A stretch of 32,196 nucleotides of DNA from a virus. The translations under genes were made by a program, and so were the position numbers. Location: positions 1-32,196 of the IMG/VR virus record IMGVR_UViG_3300020401_000055; one strand, given 5' to 3'. This document shows, piece after piece, positions 23,629 to 29,974 of this stretch (positions are counted from its first letter, which is position 1; the number at the start of each line of letters is the position of its first letter). Below the pieces are notes generated by a model. That model was not told the origin of the DNA and ran no database searches. It worked only from the letters and a program-made list of their open reading frames with translations.

Positions 23629-24321
23629 TTATTTCCAACCTAATTCTCTAATATGTGTATTAAGTTTTCTTGCAAGGTTATAATGACCTTTGTCATTTAG
23701 ATGACTTGAATCATCTTCTTCGTAATAATGTGCTTCATTAAATAAATCTTCATCTGCTTCTTTGTAAGAATTAAATTCATGGTCCTGATCTAATTCAAAG
23801 AATGGATTTATTCGACTACGTAAGAAGACAGTCTTTATCTTCTTGTCACGTAACATAGACATAAACATTGTATGGTGTGCTGTAAATTGTTGCTTACTGA
23901 ATTCTTCTGACACGTGTCTTTCTTCATATTGTTTTACAAACTTACCTTCCTTAGGATAAGGTTTGTTCAACCAAGTATGTGCTTTCATTTTATATCTAAT
24001 GATACTACCATCTTCTGGACCTTCTTCACGTAAAGGTCTACGTTTCTTGCCATTAATAACTATAGGTCTGTCTGGTGAATATTGAGACCAAAACTCTTGT
24101 CTTTCAGTATTAGTATATTGCACGATTAATATATCATTAACGTCTAGTGTACTATTGTATACCATGTTTCCAACTGTACGCCATATACGCCAATTGGATC
24201 CTGAGCCGGCGCCCTCATGTACATACTTCCTACCTAAGAACGCGGCTAACTGTTCTCCGTATGTATAACTATTTTTTTCCATGTAGTCTGAAAAGCTACA
24301 ACCTGCTACAACTAGTTTCAT
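23629..24321 (-). CDS. SGNH/GDSL-like hydrolase (230 aa)
   Basis: Block I is VVAGCSFSDY (4-13), with a Ser in the place of the nucleophile (GxSxS/GDS type), and the C-terminal block V is DSSHLNDKGHYNLA, giving the DxxH pair D204 and H207. These are the SGNH esterase/lipase-like signatures, a superfamily that deacetylates or acetylates sugars and lipids. The middle is polar, with ILIVQYTNTERQEFW as a block III-like strand. It ends the only minus-strand operon of the window and overlaps the alternative oxidase gene by ATGA. A second SGNH-like protein is encoded at 31752. Substrate unknown; a glycan ester is a guess. Confidence 0.75.
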   Translation of the reverse strand: MKLVVAGCSFSDYMEKNSYTYGEQLAAFLGRKYVHEGAGSGSNWRIWRTVGNMVYNSTLDVNDILIVQYTNTERQEFWSQYSPDRPIVINGKKRRPLREEGPEDGSIIRYKMKAHTWLNKPYPKEGKFVKQYEERHVSEEFSKQQFTAHHTMFMSMLRDKKIKTVFLRSRINPFFELDQDHEFNSYKEADEDLFNEAHYYEEDDSSHLNDKGHYNLARKLNTHIRELGWK

Positions 24322-24923
24322 TTCTCTTCCTTTAATATGTCTGCCATCTTATGATTCTCTTGTGCATGGCCTCTTTCATCTTCTCTCACCGCAATAACTA
24401 CATCACGTAACTTTGCATCTTCTTTTAATCCGTAATAATTTTTTGCAATCTCTGGTGCGTCTATGTTTTCTATCTTTCCAAGTTCAATAGCTTTTAAATA
24501 ACTTGTATAACTTATTACTGCTTGTTCCTCAAAATAGCCTACCATTCTATGTGCAACTGTTGGAAAGAAAATGTACAAGAACATATAGAAGTGCCAGAAT
24601 AAAAATTGTGCAGTAATGATCATCCAACGTTCAAACCAATTAGGTTTTGCAATCTCAATGAATATCATTAAGTGCATACGTTCATTTTCTGCTTCTGCTA
24701 ATAGTGTTTTAATCCAACCTCTATCATCTGGTTTCATTTTTCTTAAGCTACGCAAATGATTCCACATACCTGCAACCATGCCAGGAACTCCAGCTACAGT
24801 TTCTAATACTACTGCTCTATGTCCATAACGTTTAGCAAAAAAAGTATCTGCTATCCAACGCAAACGCATTGTAAAAAATAACGCACATCTATCTCCGAAT
24901 CCCTCGGGTCTTTTGTGTTTCAT
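24318..24923 (-). CDS. Alternative oxidase (AOX), diiron quinol oxidase
   Basis: The AOX signatures are intact: VLETVAGVPGMVAGMWNHL (39-57, ligand E41), AENERMHLMIFIE (78-90, E81 and H84), YFEEQAVISYT (130-140, E132/E133) and REDERGHAQENH (180-191, E183 and H186). All six diiron ligands are therefore present. Two hydrophobic stretches (about 86-91 and 101-122) fit interfacial membrane association. The enzyme passes electrons from quinol to O2 without pumping protons. At 201 aa it is compact, with no organelle targeting extension. It sits between a conserved unknown gene and an SGNH gene, overlapping both by ATGA. It is closer to bacterial/mitochondrial AOX (NERMHL) than to a plastid oxidase by eye. 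Confidence 0.92.
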   Translation of the reverse strand: MKHKRPEGFGDRCALFFTMRLRWIADTFFAKRYGHRAVVLETVAGVPGMVAGMWNHLRSLRKMKPDDRGWIKTLLAEAENERMHLMIFIEIAKPNWFERWMIITAQFLFWHFYMFLYIFFPTVAHRMVGYFEEQAVISYTSYLKAIELGKIENIDAPEIAKNYYGLKEDAKLRDVVIAVREDERGHAQENHKMADILKEEK

Positions 24924-25294
24924 TTCTCCTTGGGCTTTCTCATCAATTGTACACTCTTACGTTTAATACGTTTAATTGACAAGTTACCTATGTTTACTAC
25001 AGGACCAGTTGTAACCTTAACGTCCTTGCTGTTCATAGTAACTAGACAATGTCTAAACAGGTCAAACTCTTTAGGAAGGAATATGCTAATAGGTATTGTA
25101 CGATTGCTTTCAAACCACCATACTTCGCCCATGTCTATGAAGTGTTTCTTCTCCTCATCTGTACGTAGCATAGTGTATACGTACATACTTGTAACGAAGT
25201 TATCCTGGTTGTTTATAATACCAACATACTCGTTGCCACCGTACTGTACGATGCTTAAAAAGGGGAAATTTGTTTCTATATCTTTTAGTAACAT
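24920..25294 (-). CDS. Conserved hypothetical phage protein (124 aa)
   Basis: I chose the Met at 25294 (MLLKDIETNFPFLSIVQYGG), because an upstream in-frame Met at 25381 would overlap the divergent plus-strand gene by 68 bases. The protein contains EYVGIINNQDNFVTSMYVYT, an acidic helix TDEEKKHFIDMGEVWWFESN and a basic end KRIKRKSVQLMRKPKEK. From memory a protein of this kind is common in marine T4-like phages; its function is unknown. It is first in the minus-strand operon and overlaps the oxidase gene by ATGA. I see no convincing promoter upstream on the minus strand. Confidence 0.8.
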   Translation of the reverse strand: MLLKDIETNFPFLSIVQYGGNEYVGIINNQDNFVTSMYVYTMLRTDEEKKHFIDMGEVWWFESNRTIPISIFLPKEFDLFRHCLVTMNSKDVKVTTGPVVNIGNLSIKRIKRKSVQLMRKPKEK

Positions 25295-25300
25295 GATCTC

Positions 25301-25308
25301 GATAAATA
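25301..25308 (+). promoter_or_regulatory. Putative T4-type late promoter GATAAATA
   Basis: The box is identical to the one at 829 and again ends 5 bases before an ATG (25314). Transcription should begin at that ATG. An earlier in-frame ATG at 25308 overlaps the box and so is unlikely to be used. Confidence 0.6.
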
Positions 25309-25313
25309 TGTGT

Positions 25314-26096
25314 ATGCAGTTAACATATCGATATTTAGCAACCAATAAGTCAGTACTGATAGCAGATCTGACTAATAACATAACGGAGTATAGACCAGTG
25401 TACCAGAGAACAATGAAAGTCTACAGAGGTATAGATAATGTCTTAACCTTTGAGATTAAGAACCCAGACCAGAAGCCTGTAAGCATACTTAACACTTACA
25501 CGCCTAAGTTTGTTATGTTCGACGCAAACAATAAGATGATCGTTGAACGTGACGGAACTATTAAAGAAACATCAACACCAAGTTATAAAGGACAGTTCAC
25601 AGTAACAGTAACTGAGAATGATCTTTTAAACGTACAAGGACAATTTTGTAGCTACAATGTTTACATGGTTGCAACTAGTGGAGACAAAACCTTGACGTAT
25701 GCAGATAGTCAATATGGTGCACAAGGTACAATTAAAGTTGAAGGTGATGCTTTTCCTGGTCCAGCAGACACATACAACATCAAAACGTTCACTGAAACAG
25801 GCGTAGGTACAGACGTTTATGTAAGTGAAACAATCACAGCCGAGCCGGCTAAAAATGGTAACGAAGCATTACATACCGCGGCAGTTTATTCAACTGACTT
25901 CAGTGGCGATGTTTTGATACAAGCAACATTGGACAACACAGTATCAGGAAGTACATATTGGGGAACTATTGGAACATTATCTTTATCCAATCCTAGCACT
26001 CCAAAGTATATAAACTTCAACGGTGTGTATAATCATTTACGTGTCCAATATAAAAAAACAAACGGCACAATAGATAAAGTTCTGGTAAGAAACTAG
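25314..26096 (+). CDS. Probable virion structural protein (260 aa)
   Basis: With the start at 25314 the product begins MQLTYRYLATNKSVLIADLT. It is beta-rich, with repeated Thr/Ser/Asn-containing strands such as NVLTFEIKNPDQKPVSILNT, FTVTVTENDLLNVQGQFCSY and GTIGTLSLSNPSTPKYINF, and it has no catalytic motif. This composition and the late-promoter-like box suggest a baseplate, tail or decoration protein; the exact structure is unknown. The open frame continues upstream to 24915, but that extension is antisense to the conserved minus-strand gene and is not part of it. Confidence 0.75.
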   Translation: MQLTYRYLATNKSVLIADLTNNITEYRPVYQRTMKVYRGIDNVLTFEIKNPDQKPVSILNTYTPKFVMFDANNKMIVERDGTIKETSTPSYKGQFTVTVTENDLLNVQGQFCSYNVYMVATSGDKTLTYADSQYGAQGTIKVEGDAFPGPADTYNIKTFTETGVGTDVYVSETITAEPAKNGNEALHTAAVYSTDFSGDVLIQATLDNTVSGSTYWGTIGTLSLSNPSTPKYINFNGVYNHLRVQYKKTNGTIDKVLVRN

Positions 26097-26125
26097 TTGA
26101 CTTTGTAGACATTTTATACTATAAT
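26097..26125 (+). promoter_or_regulatory. Consensus sigma70-type promoter, leaderless arrangement (primase)
   Basis: TTGACT (26097-26102), a 17-base spacer and TATAAT (26120-26125) are followed by AATAGT and ATG 26132. The spacing is identical to the promoter at 12679. The -35 box starts on the base after the upstream stop codon. No Shine-Dalgarno site is present. Confidence 0.82.
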
Positions 26126-26131
26126 AATAGT

Positions 26132-27160
26132 ATGAGTAGTCTAGTTTATGATACGATAATTGCCCACCTTCCCAGTAAACGGAAAACAACTCCATCTGGT
26201 TGGACTTCGTTCAATGCTCCATGCTGTCATCACAATGGGACTACTCAAGACCAAAGACAACGTGGAGGATTAATTAAGAACCAAACCCAAGACGGAGTAA
26301 GCTATCATTGTTTTAACTGTGGATTCAAAGCTTCTTGGCAGACAGGCCGTAAGCTATCTGGCAAGATGAAATTATTGTTGCAATGGCTAGGTGCTTCAGA
26401 CGAAACAATTACTAAATTGGCTTTGGCAGTTTTACAGTTCAATGAGACAAAAGGTTTCAAAGAAACTATTGTAGAACTTCCAAAGTTCGTCGACAAAGAC
26501 TTGCCCGAAGGTGCAAGACCAATTAACCAATGGGATGATTGGCAGGCACTAGAACCAACTGGTGTTGATGAAAATTTAATTAAAGTTTTAGAATATATGA
26601 AGTCTAGACAAATATATTTAGACGACTATAACTTTCATTGGACACCTAAGATTGGTTACAAGGACAGACTCATAGTTCCATTTTATCATAGAGATTTTGA
26701 TAACAACAAACGTAGGATTGTAGGTTGGACCGCACGTAAAGTTAATGATGGAAGTCCAAAGTATATGAGTGAACAACAACCAGGCTATGTGTTTAATTTA
26801 GATGCACAGAATTATAAAAGAATCTTTTGTATTGTAGTAGAAGGACCGTTTGATGCTATTGGTGTTGACGGTGTTGCACTACTAGGTAGCGAAGTCAAAG
26901 ATCAACAGGCCTTGGCCATAAATGCGTTAAATAAGAAAGTAATACTAGTTCCGGATCGTGATGATAACGGAAATAAATTAATGGAACAAGCAATTGAATT
27001 AGGTTGGTCAGTAAGTATGCCAGATTGGAGTGATGACGTTAAAGATGTTAATGACGCAGTAATCAAGTATGGCAGAATGTACACACTACACACAATAGTT
27101 TCTAGTACAGAAGATTCAGAATTAAAAATTAAATTAAGGAGCAAGAAATGGTTTGGTTAA
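26132..27160 (+). CDS. 61: DNA primase gp61
   Basis: This is the T4-type primase that makes RNA primers together with the gp41 helicase. The N-terminal zinc-binding domain carries C31/C32, H33/H34, C60 and C63 (FNAPCCHHNG and YHCFNCGFK). The TOPRIM domain has VVEGPFDAIG (E237 region), LVPDRDDNG (273-280) and KDVNDAV (304-310). At 342 aa its length equals that of T4 gp61. It is transcribed from its own leaderless promoter and overlaps a small gene at its 3' end. Confidence 0.94.
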   Translation: MSSLVYDTIIAHLPSKRKTTPSGWTSFNAPCCHHNGTTQDQRQRGGLIKNQTQDGVSYHCFNCGFKASWQTGRKLSGKMKLLLQWLGASDETITKLALAVLQFNETKGFKETIVELPKFVDKDLPEGARPINQWDDWQALEPTGVDENLIKVLEYMKSRQIYLDDYNFHWTPKIGYKDRLIVPFYHRDFDNNKRRIVGWTARKVNDGSPKYMSEQQPGYVFNLDAQNYKRIFCIVVEGPFDAIGVDGVALLGSEVKDQQALAINALNKKVILVPDRDDNGNKLMEQAIELGWSVSMPDWSDDVKDVNDAVIKYGRMYTLHTIVSSTEDSELKIKLRSKKWFG

Positions 27161-27270
27161 AAAACTTATGGGCCAAAATCAAAGGCTACTTTGAAAATTG
27201 GAAGGAACGTAGAAAGTTCAAGAAGAGAATCAAAGAGTTACAGAAAAAGGACCCATTCATATACAAGTAG
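27148..27270 (+). CDS. Small basic protein (40 aa)
   Basis: ATG 27148 is preceded by AGGAG and opens a 40-codon frame that overlaps the end of the primase gene. The product begins MVWLKNLWAKIKGYFENWKE, an amphipathic aromatic/basic helix, and ends LQKKDPFIYK. Highly basic, no membrane span. From memory similar short proteins follow the primase in marine T4-like phages. Function unknown. Confidence 0.65.
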   Translation: MVWLKNLWAKIKGYFENWKERRKFKKRIKELQKKDPFIYK

Positions 27271-27279
27271 GATAAAAAT

Positions 27280-27513
27280 ATGACACAAGATAGAACAGAA
27301 GAAGCATATAGAATTATTGAGTCTAAAGTTAACGAAATGTTATCTGACAAAGATACTCTTTATGATCCATTAGAAATTGCAGGTGTAATGTGTGCTCAGG
27401 CAATAAAAATTTATAAGACAGCACTAAACCCAGAAGACTACGAAGACATCATGGAGGCTATATTTTTAGGTCGCGGTGATGTACAGGAGATGAAAGGACC
27501 TACGAAACACTAA
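27280..27513 (+). CDS. Small conserved phage protein (77 aa)
   Basis: A helical 77-aa protein, MTQDRTEEAYRIIESKVNEM and then DPLEIAGVMCAQAIKIYKTA with a C-terminal EDIMEAIFLGRGDVQEM. No named domain is recognised. It follows the 40-aa gene by 9 bases, with a weak AGGA upstream, and its stop overlaps the start of the next gene by one base (TAATG). It lies in the primase transcript. Confidence 0.82.
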   Translation: MTQDRTEEAYRIIESKVNEMLSDKDTLYDPLEIAGVMCAQAIKIYKTALNPEDYEDIMEAIFLGRGDVQEMKGPTKH

Positions 27514-28139
27514 TGTCTGAGTTTATAAGGCCATTTGGTCCAACTATATATCATGGCAAGTTAACTGCTTTAGAAGTAATGTATCTTCAAGAAGTAGCTG
27601 ATAAGACTTACGAAGCCAGACAAAATGTTGGATCTGATCTAGCAGGAAACATAAAAGATCAACTTGGCATTATAGCTGAACAAGAAGAATTTATGACACT
27701 TGTAGAACCGCACATTAGAAAATATTTAAAATTTGAAAACGAAAGATTTAGAAGTCATTTGATTAATGACAATATGCCAGAGGAAGAATTTGATAATAAA
27801 CATTTTAATTTAGGAACAGGCCCTTGGATTAACTTTCAAACTGCAAATGAATTTAATCCAATACATAGCCATAGTGGTATGATTAGTAGTGTAGTTTATA
27901 TTAATGTACCAGAAGAAATTGAAAACGAAGAATATACAAAAGACACAAATATGAATTGTCCAGGCCAAATTGAATTTGTATATGGCCCAGACGTAACAGG
28001 CGTAAATGGAACACATAAAATTATACCTAAGACAGGAGACTTTTTATTATTCCATGCAGGCCTAAAACACACAGTATATCCTTTTAAGAGTGACGTGACT
28101 CGTGTTAGCATGAGCTTTAATGTCATGGGTATGTATTAG
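27513..28139 (+). CDS. 2OG-Fe(II) oxygenase-family protein, HxH variant (208 aa)
   Basis: The barrel is recognised by NPIHSHSGMISSVVYINVP (115-133) and GDFLLFHAGLKHTVYPF (175-191), then TRVSMSFNV (196-204). This matches the phage/bacterial 2OG-FeII_Oxy_5-like group (family name from memory), in which HxH precedes a LSGVYYL-like strand. H118, H120, H186 and R197 are candidate metal and cosubstrate ligands; the standard HxD aspartate is not at the expected place. It probably hydroxylates an unknown substrate, or it may have lost activity. It is unrelated at sequence level to the oxygenase at 18166. Confidence 0.8.
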   Translation: MSEFIRPFGPTIYHGKLTALEVMYLQEVADKTYEARQNVGSDLAGNIKDQLGIIAEQEEFMTLVEPHIRKYLKFENERFRSHLINDNMPEEEFDNKHFNLGTGPWINFQTANEFNPIHSHSGMISSVVYINVPEEIENEEYTKDTNMNCPGQIEFVYGPDVTGVNGTHKIIPKTGDFLLFHAGLKHTVYPFKSDVTRVSMSFNVMGMY

Positions 28140-28154
28140 GAAAGGAGGAAGGCA

Positions 28155-28391
28155 ATGACTGAATTTAGTGAAGGAATATTTAACGTAGCAAAGAAGCTAG
28201 GTAACTCTTCTCTAAGTCTTGCTGTCATCTATACAATGGGTCATATCATAATTGCTATGACTGTCGTTAGTGTAATGACTGGTGCAAGTTTATGGGAAGC
28301 AGGTGCAGTTGCGTTAGTTGAACCAGCTATTAATGGTGTTTGGTTTTATACGTTACATAAAATTTATACAATTATAAAGGAGAAACAATAG
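28155..28391 (+). CDS. DUF2061-like membrane protein (78 aa)
   Basis: Two membrane segments are visible: SLAVIYTMGHIIIAMTVVSV and an Ala-rich AVALVEPAINGVWFYTLHKI. The arrangement, with a mid-protein Glu/Pro and a final FYTLHKIY, fits the DUF2061 family (known from bacteria and phages, function unknown). AAAGGAGG lies 6 bases before the ATG, a very strong ribosome site. It stands directly before clpP, whose start codon follows its stop codon immediately. Confidence 0.78.
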   Translation: MTEFSEGIFNVAKKLGNSSLSLAVIYTMGHIIIAMTVVSVMTGASLWEAGAVALVEPAINGVWFYTLHKIYTIIKEKQ

Positions 28392-28982
28392 ATGTCAAAT
28401 CTTATACCTATGGTAGTCGAGTCTACCAACAAAGGAGAAAGAGCATACGACATTTACAGCCGTCTATTAAAAGATAGGATTGTTATGTTGAATGGTCCTG
28501 TAGAAGACCATAGTGCAAATATTGTAGTTGCACAAATGCTTTTTTTAGAAAGTGAAAGTCCTGAAAAGGATATTAATTTTTATATTAATAGCCCAGGTGG
28601 AGTTATTACAAGTGGCATGAGCATTTACGATACAATGCAATTTGTTAAGTGTGATGTTAGTACAATAGTATTAGGACAGGCTTGTTCAATGGGATCATTC
28701 CTAGCCCAAGCAGGTGCTCCTGGTAAACGTATCCTGTTACCAAATGCACGTACAATGATTCATCAACCAAGTGGTGGTGCAAAAGGTATGGCAAGTGATA
28801 TTGAAATACGTTATAAGGAAATACAATACTTAAAAGAAAACTTAACCAAGCTATATGTTAAACACAACACAGCAGGTAAAACATATGATGACTTTATGCG
28901 TGATATGGATAGAGATTATTTTATGAGTGCTGAAGAAACAGTAGCATACGGATTAGCAGATAAGATCAAGGAGACAAGATAA
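28392..28982 (+). CDS. clpP: ClpP-like serine protease subunit
   Basis: This is the proteolytic subunit of the Clp system. The sequence has [18 protein letters not shown] (65-82), the nucleophile motif [14 protein letters not shown] (S99), [11 protein letters not shown] (H124) and [12 protein letters not shown] containing the catalytic Asp (171-182). At 196 aa the length is normal, with a complete triad. AAGGAG lies 9 bases before the ATG. It would assemble with host or phage Clp ATPase to degrade proteins, or process virion proteins as in some phages; the latter is inference. The end overlaps the next ATG (TAATG). Confidence 0.95.
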   Translation: MSNLIPMVVESTNKGERAYDIYSRLLKDRIVMLNGPVEDHSANIVVAQMLFLESESPEKDINFYINSPGGVITSGMSIYDTMQFVKCDVSTIVLGQACSMGSFLAQAGAPGKRILLPNARTMIHQPSGGAKGMASDIEIRYKEIQYLKENLTKLYVKHNTAGKTYDDFMRDMDRDYFMSAEETVAYGLADKIKETR

Positions 28983-29974
28983 TGATTACTTGGGGAATGG
29001 TAGGAAACAGTCATGATGCTTCATTGGCAGTATTCATAGATGACAAACCTGTATGGGCTTGTATGTCTAAAGACTTTTCTGACGTTCCTAATGATCCAGA
29101 CTTTAGTTGGACACAGATAGAAGCCGCAAGGCAAAGCTATGGTCCACCTGACAGAGTTGTTTGGTATGAAAAACCTTTCTTGAAAACTTTAAGACAATGG
29201 AGAGCAGGACAAGGTTGGCTATACAAAGAAAATAATATCAAAGAGTATCTTAAGAAGTGGGGCATAACTTGTCCTATAGTGTATGCTAAACATCATAAGT
29301 CACACGCCGCATACGGATTCTTTACTAGTGGATTACCTAATGCAACTATTATGTGTTTAGATTCAATAGGTGAGTTTGAAACGTTTACTATATGGACGGG
29401 TGATTCATATGTACCTGGTGCAGGACTCAAGCAAGTGTATTCAGGAAAGTATCCACATAGTGTTGGATTGTTTTATAGTGCAATGACACAACGTTGTGGA
29501 TTCGAACCTAACGCAGAAGAATATAAAGTTGCACCCGCAGGTCACGATATAAACACACAGGAAAATTTACATCTCGTTAATGATGTTATTGGTACGTTTA
29601 TTGACAGTCCATTAGATGGATCAAAGCCAGGCGTAAAGTTCAAGCATAATCTACATAAAGGTTGTAGTTGGTACAAACCAGATCTTACAACTGAAAGCGA
29701 CATGAAAAGATTAGCAAATGCTACTCAATTTGTTTTTGAACTTATACTAAAAAGCAATAGCAAATGGTGTTTGGAAAACTTACCAAGTCGTAATTTAATA
29801 CTAACAGGAGGCTGTGCTTTAAATAGTGTAGCAGTAAATCAAATTAAAAAGAATTGGAATAACATATATGTTCCAAAGAATCCAGGTGATCCTGGAAGTT
29901 GCATTGGTGCAGTTTTGGCAATGGACGAAAAACACATTGACTTTAATGATAAAATATGGTATAATACAAAGTGA
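28982..29974 (+). CDS. NodU/CmcH-type carbamoyltransferase, N-terminal domain only (330 aa)
   Basis: Carries the carbamoyltransferase N-terminal signatures: MVGNSHDASLAVF (6-18), AKHHKSHAAYGF (102-113, metal/substrate His), CLDSIGEFETFTIW (125-138), YPHSVGLFYSAMTQRCGF and LTGGCALNSVAV near the C terminus. Typical NodU/CmcH enzymes have about 550-600 residues with a C-terminal YrdC-related carbamoyl-phosphate domain; that domain is absent here, so the protein is either a shortened functional type or needs a partner. O-carbamoylation of a sugar would fit the glycan genes of this phage. The end of the gene contains the promoter and start of gene 41. Confidence 0.85.
   Translation: MITWGMVGNSHDASLAVFIDDKPVWACMSKDFSDVPNDPDFSWTQIEAARQSYGPPDRVVWYEKPFLKTLRQWRAGQGWLYKENNIKEYLKKWGITCPIVYAKHHKSHAAYGFFTSGLPNATIMCLDSIGEFETFTIWTGDSYVPGAGLKQVYSGKYPHSVGLFYSAMTQRCGFEPNAEEYKVAPAGHDINTQENLHLVNDVIGTFIDSPLDGSKPGVKFKHNLHKGCSWYKPDLTTESDMKRLANATQFVFELILKSNSKWCLENLPSRNLILTGGCALNSVAVNQIKKNWNNIYVPKNPGDPGSCIGAVLAMDEKHIDFNDKIWYNTK
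29937..29965 (+). promoter_or_regulatory. Consensus sigma70-type promoter, leaderless arrangement (gp41)
   Basis: TTGACT (29937-29942), a 17-base spacer and TATAAT (29960-29965) are followed by GTG at 29971 after 5 bases and ATG at 29974 after 8 bases. There is no Shine-Dalgarno site. The promoter is embedded in the carbamoyltransferase gene. Confidence 0.8.

Noticed and set aside
24915-25307. Long upstream extension of the plus-strand frame ending at 26096
   Set aside because: It is antisense to a conserved minus-strand gene (25294-24920). The late box and N5 spacing place the real start at 25314.
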